Positions 51,623-61,544 of a DNA stretch of 64,000 nucleotides are shown here, piece by piece (the stretch's first letter is position 1; every line of letters starts with the position of its first letter). This DNA is from Thermogemmatispora tikiterensis (GTDB lineage Bacteria; Chloroflexota; Ktedonobacteria; Ktedonobacterales; Ktedonobacteraceae): assembly GCF_003268475.1 (NCBI RefSeq), contig NZ_MCIF01000002.1, positions 4,157,744 through 4,221,743 on the forward strand, in the 5' to 3' direction. Under the pieces are notes generated by a model. The model searched no databases, was not told where the DNA came from, and worked only from the letters and a program-made list of their open reading frames with translations. The position numbers and the translations under genes are program-made.

Positions 51623-54328
51623 ATGAGAAAGTGTTGTGGAGCAGCTTTTGCGGTAGCCGACGCTGAAGAGTGGAGTGTGCTGGAAGCAACTCGCAGCGCT
51701 CTGCAGGCTCTGGCGGGGCCGCCTCCCAGGGCGCGGGGCTTCGAGCTGCCGGGCGACCGTGTCCACTATGCTCCCGATCGTCCCGCCGATATCACCCATG
51801 TCAAGCTGGAGATCCGTCTTGACTTCGAGCATGAGACGGTCAGCGGCACCGCCTGGACCTCTTTTACTGCTCTCTATGACGAAGTACGCAACATCGCTTT
51901 TGACGCCGTTGACTTGCAAATCGAGCATGTGATGCTCGACAATGGGACCGCGCTGAGCTACAGCATTGAACCGGAGCGTCTCATCGTCACCCTGGATCGT
52001 CCGTATCACTACGGCGAGTCGTTCACTGTTGGCGTACGCTACTGGGCGCAGCCGCGCATCGGCTTGCACTTCAATAAGCCCACGTCCGATGATCCGACGC
52101 GGCCCGTCCAGGCCTGGACCTTCAGCCAGACCTGGTACCATCGCCACTGGTTTCCCTGCCACTGGGTACCCAACGACCGCGCTACCAGCGAGATCATTGT
52201 GACTGTGCCAGCGCAGTTCGTGACCCTCTCTAACGGCGAGCTGCTCAACGTGCGCGACAATGGCGATGGTACCAAAACCCATCACTGGCGCCATGACGTC
52301 CCCCATCCCGCTTATCTGATCTCACTCGTGGTTGGCGATTTCGCCGTCATCGAAGATCGCTACGGCGAGCTGCCCGTCAGCTACTATGTGCGGCCCGACC
52401 GCCGCGAAGATGCTCGCCTGCTGATGGGCAAGACGCCGGCCATGATCGACTTTTTCAGCCGCTACCTCAACTATCCCTACCCTTATCGCAAATATGCCCA
52501 GAGCGTCATCGAGGTCTATCGGGGGGCGATGGAGCATACGACGGCTACCACCCACAGCTTCATGCTCCTCTTCGATCAAAAGGCCGCTCTCGATGTGGGT
52601 GAGGATGGTCCCGTAACCACAGTTGCTCACGAATTGGCGCATCAGTGGTTCGGCGATCTGCTGACCTGCCGCGACTGGTCCGAAGGGTGGCTCAACGAAG
52701 GCTTCGCCACCTATTTAGAACATCTGTGGGTCGAGCACGATCGTGGCAGCGATGTGTTCAAGTGGATGATGATGGAGGCGGCTCAGCTCTACTTTGAGGA
52801 GGACAAGCACTATCGGCGTCCGATTGTCTATCGTGGCTACTACCGCGATGGTTTCGAACTGTTCGACCGTCACCTCTACAACAAGGGGGCCTGGGTGTTG
52901 CATATGCTGCGCCACCAGCTTGGTGACGCGGCCTTTCGCCGGGGCCTGCATGCCTATCTGGAGCGCTACCGCGGTCGCGAAGTGATCACTGCCGACCTGG
53001 AGCGCACCTTTGAGGAGGTTACCGGGCGTAGTCTGGCGCAGTTCTTCCAGCAGTGGCTCTATCAGGCGGGTTATCCTGCCTTCTCCGTTAGCTATGCCTG
53101 GGATGGCGAGCGGCATCTGGCCAAAGTGACGATCAGGCAGACCCAGGCCATCGATGATCTCACGCCCTGTTTTGTGACACCGGTTGACCTGGCTTTCAGC
53201 GTGCCTGTGGCTGATGGCAGCAACGAAACTCGCGCCGTCAAGCTGCAGGTGGTCGTTGGTGAAAACGGTGAGACCACGCAGACTTTCTTTGTGCCACTGG
53301 AGCGCGAGCCGGTGATGGTGCGCTTTGATCCCGACGGCTGGCTGCTGAAGACCCTCGAATTCGAGCGGCCTGCCTCCATGCTGCGCTACCAGCTGGCCCA
53401 TGATCCCGACATCCTGGGACGCATCGAGGCGGCAGAGGCTCTGGCGAAGCAGGGAGATGAGGCCAGCCGTCGGGCTCTTGAGGAGGCACTCTTCACTGAT
53501 CCCTTCTGGGGCGTGCGCTGTGCCGCGGCCAAGGCTCTGGGCGAATTGGGAACAGAGGCAGCGCAGGCCGCCCTCCTGCGGGCCTTGCATGAGTTAGAGG
53601 CGCGGCAGTGGTCGCGCGTGCGGGCCGCTGCCGCGCGGGCCCTGGGTGGTTATCAGGAGCCGCAGCAGAGCGCGCTGGCGCAGCGGGCGGCAGAGGCTCT
53701 GCGACCACTGGTCAGCGAAGGCGACGTCAGCTACCTCGTCGAGCGGGCGGCGGCGGAAGCCCTTGGCCGGACACGGGTGGCCGGGGTCTTTGACGTGCTG
53801 CAGCAGGCCATCACACGCCCATCGTGGCAAGCCTATGTGCAGCAGGGCATCTTTAAGGGTCTGGCCTGCTGCGGAGATGAACGGGCTATCCCCTTCCTCT
53901 TAGACTATCTCGATGCCAGCCGTCAACCGCCGCTGTGGCGACTGGCCGCGACACATGGTCTGCAAGCGCTGGCCCGCGAGCGTCATCTCTATCGTGAGGC
54001 TGCCTGGCAGCAGGCGGTGACTCGTCTCTGCGAGGCAGTCGAGCATGATCCCTGGGAGGCTGTGCGCCAGGGGGCAGCGCTCGCCCTCCTGCTCTTCGGC
54101 GAGCGCCGAGCCGTGCCCGCTCTGGAACGAGCCGCCGCGCGAGAACTGGAGACGCGTGTGCTGCGCAGCATGCGCGCGGCGCTCTATGTGCTGCGCAGCG
54201 CAGGACAGACGGAGGAGCAGCTCGGTCAGCTGCGTCAGGATCTGGAGACGCTGCGTGAGGAGAACCGCCATCTCAGGGAGCAGCTTGCCTCATTGGAGAC
54301 GCGCCTCACTCAGGAAAGAACGAGCTAG
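51623..54328 (+). CDS. M1-family aminopeptidase with HEAT repeats
   Basis: A 901-aa zinc aminopeptidase. The N-terminal beta domain (about 40-245) precedes the thermolysin-like core with HELAHQWFGD (His336, Glu337, His340) and the third ligand Glu359 in WLNEGFATYLEH. The exopeptidase motif GAMEN is GAMEH here (301-305), so N-terminal recognition may differ. Residues about 595-860 are HEAT-like repeats of the kind AAKALGELGTEAAQAALLRAL, as in TAF2-like and some bacterial M1 proteins. The last 40 residues form a coiled coil (QLRQDLETLREENRHLREQL). It removes N-terminal residues from peptides. A strong RBS (AGGAGAGGAG) precedes the ATG. Confidence 0.9.
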   Translation: MRKCCGAAFAVADAEEWSVLEATRSALQALAGPPPRARGFELPGDRVHYAPDRPADITHVKLEIRLDFEHETVSGTAWTSFTALYDEVRNIAFDAVDLQIEHVMLDNGTALSYSIEPERLIVTLDRPYHYGESFTVGVRYWAQPRIGLHFNKPTSDDPTRPVQAWTFSQTWYHRHWFPCHWVPNDRATSEIIVTVPAQFVTLSNGELLNVRDNGDGTKTHHWRHDVPHPAYLISLVVGDFAVIEDRYGELPVSYYVRPDRREDARLLMGKTPAMIDFFSRYLNYPYPYRKYAQSVIEVYRGAMEHTTATTHSFMLLFDQKAALDVGEDGPVTTVAHELAHQWFGDLLTCRDWSEGWLNEGFATYLEHLWVEHDRGSDVFKWMMMEAAQLYFEEDKHYRRPIVYRGYYRDGFELFDRHLYNKGAWVLHMLRHQLGDAAFRRGLHAYLERYRGREVITADLERTFEEVTGRSLAQFFQQWLYQAGYPAFSVSYAWDGERHLAKVTIRQTQAIDDLTPCFVTPVDLAFSVPVADGSNETRAVKLQVVVGENGETTQTFFVPLEREPVMVRFDPDGWLLKTLEFERPASMLRYQLAHDPDILGRIEAAEALAKQGDEASRRALEEALFTDPFWGVRCAAAKALGELGTEAAQAALLRALHELEARQWSRVRAAAARALGGYQEPQQSALAQRAAEALRPLVSEGDVSYLVERAAAEALGRTRVAGVFDVLQQAITRPSWQAYVQQGIFKGLACCGDERAIPFLLDYLDASRQPPLWRLAATHGLQALARERHLYREAAWQQAVTRLCEAVEHDPWEAVRQGAALALLLFGERRAVPALERAAARELETRVLRSMRAALYVLRSAGQTEEQLGQLRQDLETLREENRHLREQLASLETRLTQERTS

Positions 54329-54372
54329 AACGCGGAGAGTAATCCACCGGTGTAGTTGGACTGGATACGGAC

Positions 54373-54427
54373 GAGCCGCCCAGAGTCTAAGGCAGGGGCA
54401 GCCTTTTCCTGGCTGGGCGGCTCTTTT
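54373..54427 (+). terminator. Rho-independent terminator after the M1 peptidase gene
   Basis: GAGCCGCCCAG (54373-54383) pairs perfectly with CTGGGCGGCTC (54413-54423) and is followed by TTTT at 54424-54427. Confidence 0.85.
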
Positions 54428-54486
54428 GCTTCCTTACTCCCTATCCAAAAATGCTACCGTTGCCTCGTTATATGCACAAGCTCCGA

Positions 54487-54636
54487 TATAATAAGCGGCA
54501 CGTGCAACGTCTGTGGGGGTTCAAGCGTCCTGTATAGTAGAGGGGGAGAACCGCTGACTACGCAATAGTCCATGATTGCGAAAAGTTGCTGGCGGATTCA
54601 ATCAAAAGATCATCTCTGCAACTCGCCGATGGCGAG
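54487..54636 (+). promoter_or_regulatory. Candidate -10 box and leader hairpin of the DUF4012 gene
   Basis: TATAAT at 54487-54492 is a good -10 box, though its best -35 (TTGCCT, 54460-54465) is 21 nt away. If used, it would give a leader of about 240 nt containing the perfect hairpin CTCGCC-GAT-GGCGAG at 54622-54636. No gene lies in 54428-54738. Confidence 0.35.
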
Positions 54637-54738
54637 CATTTACCATATGTCTTTCTCTCTGATCTTTTCCTTCCTAAAGAAAGGGAAAGAAAGGCTGGCC
54701 TTCAAGGCTCATCTTATCTCTGATCTTTATAAAGACTG

Positions 54739-57700
54739 TTGCCAATTCTGAATAGGCTAGTGGATCTGCAAAAGCATGGAGGGAAAACCTTGCCTGGGGT
54801 ACGCGCTGTATCTTCTCCACCACGGCCACGTCGCGACGATCTCGCGGCCTGGGCCGAGGCCGACCTCTCCTCCCTTGGAGAGCGAGAAAAGCAACGTTAC
54901 GAACAACGCAAAAATGCTGTAGTCGACTATTATACCACTGACAAGTCTATTGAAGAGATCACCCGGCAATATCGCCTCTCCTGGCAAACCTTAGAGCGGC
55001 TGCTTGAAAAATGTCTCAAGCGCCACCCAGATGGGCGCCTCTGGGGCTTCCGTGCCCTTCTTCCAGGAAGCCTGGTTGAAGAGAGTGTCGAGGCTCCGCT
55101 GACCAGCGTGCCAGCCCCGGCGCATGGCGGCCAGGAAAAGCCGTCAGAAGAGCAGAGTGAGGGGGAACAGTGCACCAATGATACGGGCCGGACCCCATCG
55201 GCAGCGGTAGAGGGGGAGGCGACGAGCGCAGACGAACTGGCTGAAGGAGAAGAACCGACAGTCAGATTAGAGGTCGTTCGAGGGGGGCGCATCCAGAGAC
55301 AGTCGGATACTCTTGAGGCGATCGCCGCTGGCCAGGGCGAAGCGCACCCTGTCGATCAAGATCAAAACGGGCACAAGCGACGCCCAATCTCCCTGAGCGA
55401 AGAAGAGCCACCGGCCTCTGCAGAAGCAGAAGGCGACAACCATCCTCGCCCCGCTGAGCGAGCTAATCACGGGCAGACTGCCGCAGAAGAAGGAGAGGAG
55501 GCAGAGGGCGCTCAAGAAAGAAGAGCTGAAGCAGGGGAGGAGGAGGAGCAAACCCCGACTATTTCTCTAGAAGGGCCAGAGGAGGAAGAAGAAACCCCCA
55601 CTCTCCCTCTGGAGGGTGAGCAGGCTCCAGAAGAGCCGGTCCCAGCTCGGGGCGATGTCAGCGCGCGAGGTCTGGCCGAAGCACCGACGCGCAGTTTGGA
55701 GGCAGAGATAGCCCAGGCCCCAGAAACGACAGCAGGCAAGGAGCAGGAGCCGCAACGTGGAACTGAGGCCGGAAGAGTAGCCAGCGAAGAAAAACTCTCC
55801 CCAGAGATCGACGAGCTGCCCACCACCCTGCTCGATGAGCGGATGCTGCCAGCTCCCCTGCAGGAAGAGGCTGAAATTGCCCTGTTCCCAGGCTGTGAGC
55901 GCGAGCTGGTCGATCTGGCCGCTGTCCCGACTACAGTTCTGCCGCTAGCCCCAGGCCAGGCCAGAGATAAGAAACGGCTGCCTCCGGGGATAGCAGCGCG
56001 GCGCCTCACCCAGCAGCTGCGTCGCCTTCGCGGGCGTCGCCGGGAGCGTACTCAGGTACAACGCAAGCGTTATCGCTTTCGAACCTATGTCACCCTGGCC
56101 ATCCTGGTGGCTCTTATCATTGGCCTGCTTCCTCCGGTAGGCGCGGCTTTGGCCGCGTACAGCGCCTACAGCAACGTCAAAAGTCTGGCTGAAGATGGCG
56201 TCAAGCACCTCATGAATGTCAAGGATCTCCTCACGCTGGACAAAAACAATCCCCTGGCAGCCTTAGAAGCCGACAAGCTCCAGCGCGCCCAGCAAGAATT
56301 TCGTCTAGCGGGCAGCGACTTTCTCCAGCTCCAGCAGCTTGTCGATCGCGACGACGTACGTGAAGCGATTCAGCGCTTCGCCCCTGAGTATGCTTCCAGC
56401 CTCGACATGGCGCGGCACCTCGTGCAGGTAGCCCTCGACGTCTCGCGCATGGGCGATGAGATGAGCGGTGTCGGGCTGCTCGCCGCCAGCATCATCCACG
56501 GCTCGCCGCTCACCACCAGTAGCAATGCCAAACCGCTGCTCACCGCCCAGGACGTGGCCACCGTCCAGGGGGCGCTGGTGCACGCACTCTACTATATTGA
56601 CGACATTGAGCAGCAGATGCGCTCCGTCGATCTCAAGCAGCTTCCCATGCTCAACGCCCACCAGCGCGAGCAAATCGCCGGCATCGTCAAAGTCCTTCCC
56701 ACGGCCCAGAAGCAGATCAACCAGGTGCAGCAGCTCATTCCTCTGGCCTCCTGGCTGTTGGGAGTTGACGGACATCGTCGCTATCTGCTACAGACGATGG
56801 ACAACGCCGAGCTGCGCCCCGGAGGTGGCTTTACCGGTCAGTATGGGGTTGTCGATGTGCAGAATGGTGTCGTTGGGGCGCTGGCCCTACGTGATGTTGC
56901 CAAGCTGGACTATGCCGGCAATGGCTTCCAGATGGGCCGGCAGGCCCCTCCGGGCTATAGCTGGATGCATATGGGTAACTTCGGCCTGCGCGACTCCAAC
57001 GTCTCCGGTGACTACCCCACCACGGCGCGCATCAACATTCAGGTCTTCCAGGATGAAGGAGGCGGTCCTGTCGATGGAGATATCGCCTTCACGCCCACTT
57101 TCATCGCTCACATTCTTGATGTGACCGGGCCGATCGTGGTCAAGGACTACGGCGAGACTATTACCTCGCAGAACCTGGCCGATCGCCTGCATTACTATCA
57201 GCAGGACCCCGCCGGTATTGCGCGGCAAGAGCAAGTCACCGGCCAGGGTTTGCACGACGCCCGCAAAGCCTTCACCTCGCTGGTCGCCAAGTTGCTCCTG
57301 GACAAGGTGCGCCATCTGCCAGTCAGCAAGCTGCTGGACATCGTCAAAGGGGCGGTCCGGGACATCCAGGCCCGCGATCTGGAGCTGTACTTTACCAATC
57401 CCGCTGTCGAAGCCTGGCTGGTCCAACAGGGCTACTCTGGAGCAATCAACAGCTTCAAGAGCGTCGACGGCTTCCACGTTGTGCAGGCCAACATCAGCGT
57501 CAACAAAGCCAGTCAATACGTCCATAGCACCTTCCAGGACAACATTACGCTCGATGCCCAGGGAGGCGCCACCCATGATCTGACCATCATCCTGGAGTAT
57601 GACCAGCGCGGCCCCGTCTACGGCTTCGACGCCTACACCGACTACATCCGCGTCTATGCCCCAGAGGGTGCCCAGCTCCTCGACGGAGGAGGTTTCGATT

Positions 57701-58344
57701 CCGGTCAGCCTGTCTGCAGCGCCAGCACTGGTCTTCCTAAAGCGACCACTGGCACCACTTCCACCTCCTCAAAGCCGCCAGCCACGGGCAGCAAATGCGA
57801 TAGCTACAACTACATCCCACCCGACGGCTCGCGCTATTGTCCGAGCGGCAACTACGCCCTGGGGCCGCGTTACCAGAATCCTCCCGTTGACAGCGTCGGA
57901 CCGCCAACGGCCCTGCAGAGTGACCTGCCCGGGCGGGCCATGTGGGGAGGACTGACGGTCACCCCGAAAAACTGTACTTCCTACATCCGGCTCTCGTGGT
58001 ATGTACCGCATGCCCATATCAACCTGAAAAATCCGGCTGACATCTACAGCGTCCTGGTGGGCAAGCAAGGCGGCATGGTGCCGACCGTCGACATTACCAT
58101 CGACGCCACAGCCCTGCATCTGAAGGGCGTCAGCACCCTGCACTATCACAGCGACATCCACAAGGACCAGGTGATCACGCTCAAGGGACCACAAACTGCG
58201 ACGAAAACTGCTCCTAAAGCTGCCTCGAGCGCCAGCGCTCAGAGCAGCTCTACGGTAGCGGCGGCCTCATCCGCGACAGCCAGCCTGCTGCTGGCCCAGC
58301 TCGCCGCGGCACCCGCGCTTGTCATCGCCTGGCGGCGTCGCTAG
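54739..58344 (+). CDS. Giant HTH-DUF4012 membrane protein
   Basis: The 1201-aa protein has several parts. Residues about 52-112 form a helix-turn-helix segment (IEEITRQYRLSWQTLERLLE, then CLKRHPDGRLWGFRALLPG) like the N-terminal HTH of Mu/TniA-type transposases. Residues 115-430 are a very acidic, low-complexity region. A basic stretch (RRLRGRRRERTQVQRKR) leads to one TM helix (about 452-475). The long outer part (about 480-1160) matches DUF4012, including LLQTMDNAELRPGGGFTGQYG, and has Cys pairs near residues 993-1090. It ends with a Ser/Ala-rich stretch and a hydrophobic segment with RRR. DUF4012 proteins are of unknown role, often near polysaccharide genes. The TTG start is uncertain (GTG 54760 is an alternative). 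Confidence 0.75.
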   Translation: MPILNRLVDLQKHGGKTLPGVRAVSSPPRPRRDDLAAWAEADLSSLGEREKQRYEQRKNAVVDYYTTDKSIEEITRQYRLSWQTLERLLEKCLKRHPDGRLWGFRALLPGSLVEESVEAPLTSVPAPAHGGQEKPSEEQSEGEQCTNDTGRTPSAAVEGEATSADELAEGEEPTVRLEVVRGGRIQRQSDTLEAIAAGQGEAHPVDQDQNGHKRRPISLSEEEPPASAEAEGDNHPRPAERANHGQTAAEEGEEAEGAQERRAEAGEEEEQTPTISLEGPEEEEETPTLPLEGEQAPEEPVPARGDVSARGLAEAPTRSLEAEIAQAPETTAGKEQEPQRGTEAGRVASEEKLSPEIDELPTTLLDERMLPAPLQEEAEIALFPGCERELVDLAAVPTTVLPLAPGQARDKKRLPPGIAARRLTQQLRRLRGRRRERTQVQRKRYRFRTYVTLAILVALIIGLLPPVGAALAAYSAYSNVKSLAEDGVKHLMNVKDLLTLDKNNPLAALEADKLQRAQQEFRLAGSDFLQLQQLVDRDDVREAIQRFAPEYASSLDMARHLVQVALDVSRMGDEMSGVGLLAASIIHGSPLTTSSNAKPLLTAQDVATVQGALVHALYYIDDIEQQMRSVDLKQLPMLNAHQREQIAGIVKVLPTAQKQINQVQQLIPLASWLLGVDGHRRYLLQTMDNAELRPGGGFTGQYGVVDVQNGVVGALALRDVAKLDYAGNGFQMGRQAPPGYSWMHMGNFGLRDSNVSGDYPTTARINIQVFQDEGGGPVDGDIAFTPTFIAHILDVTGPIVVKDYGETITSQNLADRLHYYQQDPAGIARQEQVTGQGLHDARKAFTSLVAKLLLDKVRHLPVSKLLDIVKGAVRDIQARDLELYFTNPAVEAWLVQQGYSGAINSFKSVDGFHVVQANISVNKASQYVHSTFQDNITLDAQGGATHDLTIILEYDQRGPVYGFDAYTDYIRVYAPEGAQLLDGGGFDSGQPVCSASTGLPKATTGTTSTSSKPPATGSKCDSYNYIPPDGSRYCPSGNYALGPRYQNPPVDSVGPPTALQSDLPGRAMWGGLTVTPKNCTSYIRLSWYVPHAHINLKNPADIYSVLVGKQGGMVPTVDITIDATALHLKGVSTLHYHSDIHKDQVITLKGPQTATKTAPKAASSASAQSSSTVAAASSATASLLLAQLAAAPALVIAWRRR

Positions 58345-58412
58345 CGCCTCTCTCAGCCAGGCCGGGGGCCATCCTGCCGGCTGTGGTCGCTGGCGCTCCT
58401 CGCTTAAAGAGA

Positions 58413-58455
58413 CCGGCCCTCCTCTTCCCCCTGAGAGAAAGAAAAGGAGGGCCGG
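58413..58455 (+). terminator. Terminator hairpin after the DUF4012 gene
   Basis: CCGGCCCTCCT (58413-58423) pairs perfectly with AGGAGGGCCGG (58445-58455). No clean U-tract follows. It lies between converging genes. Confidence 0.6.
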
Positions 58456-58521
58456 CGGCTCATCTTTACTCCTGGCCTTAATCTTCCCTGTGGGCTGGCG
58501 GCTTAGCGCAGCGATTCGATC

Positions 58522-59484
58522 TCACTTCGTGAAAATGCTCGTCGGTAAGAAGGCCCCGACGACCCAGTGAGGTGCATCCACCACCTCGCAGATCTTCAGA
58601 TCCACCGCCACACTGCAGAGCATATAAGCGTCGCTGCGCGACAGGCCATAGTTGCGCTGCAGATGATCGATCATATGGCGGATCGCGTTGCGCGTGGCCT
58701 CCATCAGATCGGGGCCGATGCCGTCGGTCACATAGTACGGGGCCGTATTAGTGCGCTGGATAAGCGGGCCGCCCGTCAAATACTGTGGCTCTGGTACGGA
58801 ACGATCCTTATGCACCGTCAGGCGTACGACTGCGTGCATCGGCGTCTCGATGGCGGTACCACAGACCTCGCCATCGCCCTGGGCGGCATGGCCATCGCCC
58901 ATCGAGAAAAGCGCGCCGGGCACCTCCACTGGCAGGTAGAGGCGGGTCCCCTTCGTCAGATGGCGTGTGTCCATATTGCCGCCGTGGCGATAGGGCGGAA
59001 TCGTCGGCAAAGCCCCTGGCTGGCCCGGCGCCACCCCGATCTCGCCACAGAAGGGCGCCAGCGGAATACGAATGCCGGGCGCGAACTCGGCCCAGCCATC
59101 GGCGCCGCCCTCCAGATGCCAGATCTTGAGAGCCGGCTCGGGGAACTCATCGGCCAGCAGGCCGAAGCCGGGAATCACTCCCGTCCAACCCCACTCGGCT
59201 GGCTGCAAATCAAGAAACTCCACCTCCAGCGTGTCCCCTGGCTCGGCCCCCTCCACATAGATCGGGCCGTGCACCTGATCCACGCGCGAGAAATCGAGCG
59301 AGCCAATGGCCTCAACCGTGCTATTGGCCTGGATCTGGCCGCAAGAAGCTTCCAGCATATCGAACTCCACCACCTCGCCCGAGCTAATGCGAGCAATAGG
59401 CGGGATACTGTGATCCCAGGCCAGATGCCACTGATCGCGCCGAATATGGATCGTGCGCCCTGCTTTTGGAATGTCTGTCGTCAT
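58522..59484 (-). CDS. Acetamidase/formamidase-family hydrolase
   Basis: A 320-aa member of the FmdA/AmdA family. Seen are the N-terminal RDQWHLAWDHSIPPIA, VHGPIYVEGAEPGDTLEVEF, PLAPFCGEIGVAPG, RHGGNMDTRHLTKGTRLYLPVEV, and FSMGDGHAAQGDGEVCGTAIE, all well conserved in the family. It hydrolyses formamide, acetamide or a short amide to ammonia and the acid. AAAGGAG lies upstream of the ATG at 59484. The APC permease gene is 157 bp upstream on the same strand, so the pair may import and degrade an amide as nitrogen source. The spacer contains a small GTTCGGTTCAGTT-type tandem repeat (59522-59556). Confidence 0.9.
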   Translation of the reverse strand: MTTDIPKAGRTIHIRRDQWHLAWDHSIPPIARISSGEVVEFDMLEASCGQIQANSTVEAIGSLDFSRVDQVHGPIYVEGAEPGDTLEVEFLDLQPAEWGWTGVIPGFGLLADEFPEPALKIWHLEGGADGWAEFAPGIRIPLAPFCGEIGVAPGQPGALPTIPPYRHGGNMDTRHLTKGTRLYLPVEVPGALFSMGDGHAAQGDGEVCGTAIETPMHAVVRLTVHKDRSVPEPQYLTGGPLIQRTNTAPYYVTDGIGPDLMEATRNAIRHMIDHLQRNYGLSRSDAYMLCSVAVDLKICEVVDAPHWVVGAFLPTSIFTK

Positions 59485-59640
59485 GGCCGGTAGCAAGCTC
59501 CTTTCTTTGGCCGTAGTCGTACGTTCAGTTGGGTTCGGTTCAGTTCGGTTCGGCCAGGTCTTCACTGAAGCTGAACCATGCCCTTCATAAAGTGCCTGAG
59601 CTGGCCTGGTGGCAGCTCAAGCCGGCGCCGTGCCGCTGAT

Positions 59641-61083
59641 CTACTGAGGCTGTCTGAGAGCGGTCGCCTCCGCAGCTGTCTCTGTATGTAGGCCCTCGCT
59701 CTCCTCCAGATGCAGACCGATGCGCTGGGCCAGACCGGGGCTGGCGATGATGCAGAGCAGTCCGAGCAGGAGCCAGGCCAGGGCCACATACGGAAAGATA
59801 TTGTACGGCGGAGCCGGGACCGGGTAAATATTGCTGTAGAGCGTGTAGCCCAAGAAGACAATAGCGAGCAGCGGGATCAGCCACTGCCAGCTCCACACAC
59901 GTCGACGCAGAAAGAAGAACCAGATAGCCCCTACGTTCGTCAACACATAGGCCACCAGGATCAGAAAGACCCCGATGGTGCCCAGATAGCCGAAGAGCGT
60001 CGCCCCCGTCATTCCCGGGGCCAGGCCCCAGATGCTCACCACTGCAAAATCAAAGAGCATGATGACCGCCACCGCCAGGGCTGGCGAGCCACTGCGTCGG
60101 CTGGTCGTTCCCAGGCGCTCCGTGATGAAGCCGTCGCGCCCCATCGCATAGAGGATACGCGCCCCGGCATTGGCCGTTCCCAGAGCGCTGGCAAAAGCGC
60201 TGATCGTCGCCCCGAAATCGAGCAAGACAGCCATCAGGCGCCCAACGTAGTGGCGCGCCAGATCATCGAGCGGAGCCGCCGACTGAGCAAAACTGGCGAT
60301 CCCTGCCCGACTCAGACCAAAGCCCACCGTCTGAGCATAGGTCACGACAATGTAAAAAAGACCCGTTCCAAAGACCGCAGCCAGGATCGCCAGGGGAATG
60401 TTGCGGCGCGGATTGCGCGTCTCCTCGCCGAGCGTAGCCGCTCCCTCGAAGCCCGCAAAGGAGAGGAAGCCGAAGACCGCCGCCAGAGCCACGCTATTGA
60501 GTGGCTCTGCAGAGGGCGTAAAGGGAGCCAGCGAGAGCTGGCCAAGACTGCCCAGGCGAACCAGAATCACTACCACCAGCGCCACGATCAGCAGCACCGA
60601 AATACCCTCCATTGCCAGTGTCAGGCGCGTCGAGATCGTGATGCGGCTGTAGGCAAAGAACCAGATCAGCAGGCCCGCTACCAGAGCGAGCGGGAGCCAG
60701 CTCACGCTCCAGCCCAGGCCAGCCAGGAACGCCTGAGCGAAATTACCGACCTCAGCCGTTGAAGCACCAGTAAAAGCGAGGTAGGTGCCAAGCAAGGCCC
60801 AGCCCGAAAAAAAGCCGACGCGCGGCCCCAAAGCGATGCCATTAAAGGCATAGACCGAGCCGCTGTGTGCCAGATAACGGCTGAACTGGATAAACGAGAA
60901 GCTGGCCAGACCAACGGCGATAGTGGCGATTAAGAAAGCCAGCGGTACAGCGCTACCGGTAATCCCGGCGGCCAGCGAGCCATTGAGCGCCATCGCCGCA
61001 GTGGGCGCCATAATACCGATAGAGAGCGCGATGCTCTCCAAAAACGACAATTCACGGCGAAGACCGCTTTTCTCTGGCTCCAA
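59641..61083 (-). CDS. APC superfamily permease linked to the amidase gene
   Basis: A 480-aa transporter with about 12 TM segments. TM1 reads IALSIGIMAPTAAMALNGSL, TM6 LSFAGFEGAATLGEETRNPRR (typical AAE/APC family loop), and TM8 ALGTANAGARILYAMGRDGF. I choose the TTG start at 61083 because AGGAGG lies 6 nt upstream. Co-orientation with the acetamidase gene suggests uptake of an amide, amine or amino acid; that is inference. Confidence 0.85.
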   Translation of the reverse strand: MEPEKSGLRRELSFLESIALSIGIMAPTAAMALNGSLAAGITGSAVPLAFLIATIAVGLASFSFIQFSRYLAHSGSVYAFNGIALGPRVGFFSGWALLGTYLAFTGASTAEVGNFAQAFLAGLGWSVSWLPLALVAGLLIWFFAYSRITISTRLTLAMEGISVLLIVALVVVILVRLGSLGQLSLAPFTPSAEPLNSVALAAVFGFLSFAGFEGAATLGEETRNPRRNIPLAILAAVFGTGLFYIVVTYAQTVGFGLSRAGIASFAQSAAPLDDLARHYVGRLMAVLLDFGATISAFASALGTANAGARILYAMGRDGFITERLGTTSRRSGSPALAVAVIMLFDFAVVSIWGLAPGMTGATLFGYLGTIGVFLILVAYVLTNVGAIWFFFLRRRVWSWQWLIPLLAIVFLGYTLYSNIYPVPAPPYNIFPYVALAWLLLGLLCIIASPGLAQRIGLHLEESEGLHTETAAEATALRQPQ

Positions 61084-61544
61084 GTGCAACCTCCTGATAT
61101 CAGGGCGCAGAGAGGCACCCGACGCGACAGGCTAAGGGGCAGAGCAGAGCTTCTATCGGCTGCCTGTCCACGCCAGCACTGAGGACAGCCCCATGCAACA
61201 GTGAAGCTGCCCGCTTGAAAGGATAATCTATTTCGCCTCGGAAGGCAACCTCCAGGCGGGCAGCGATGGGGGCAAAGGGCGGGCCGGGCGGGCCGGAGCG
61301 AAAGAGAAGACAGAAGCAGCACCTCTCAGGCAGGAGAGGGGGAGAGAAGAAGAGAGCCGGCGCTGCCATCGGTCCTGGCCTGAAGCAGTGGCCTGCTCAA
61401 TCAGAGCATAGCCAGCTGTTGACCAACCAGCGAGGAGTCAGCAGGCGGGGAGCTGGTGGCGTCGGGCTGCTCGCCCATGCTCAGCGGCGAACGGCTCGCC
61501 TGCCCTTGCACCGGGCCGGGGCCGGGGCCGGCGCAGACAAGGCG
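61084..61544. other. Intergenic region upstream of the permease-amidase pair
   Basis: A 461-bp stretch between the GH1 stop and the permease start, without a credible gene. It should contain the permease promoter, but I cannot place one with confidence. Confidence 0.3.

Noticed and set aside
59710..60762. A 350-codon open frame (+) opposite the amidase-linked permease
   Set aside because: Same reason: antisense to TM helices gives a charged, repetitive false protein.
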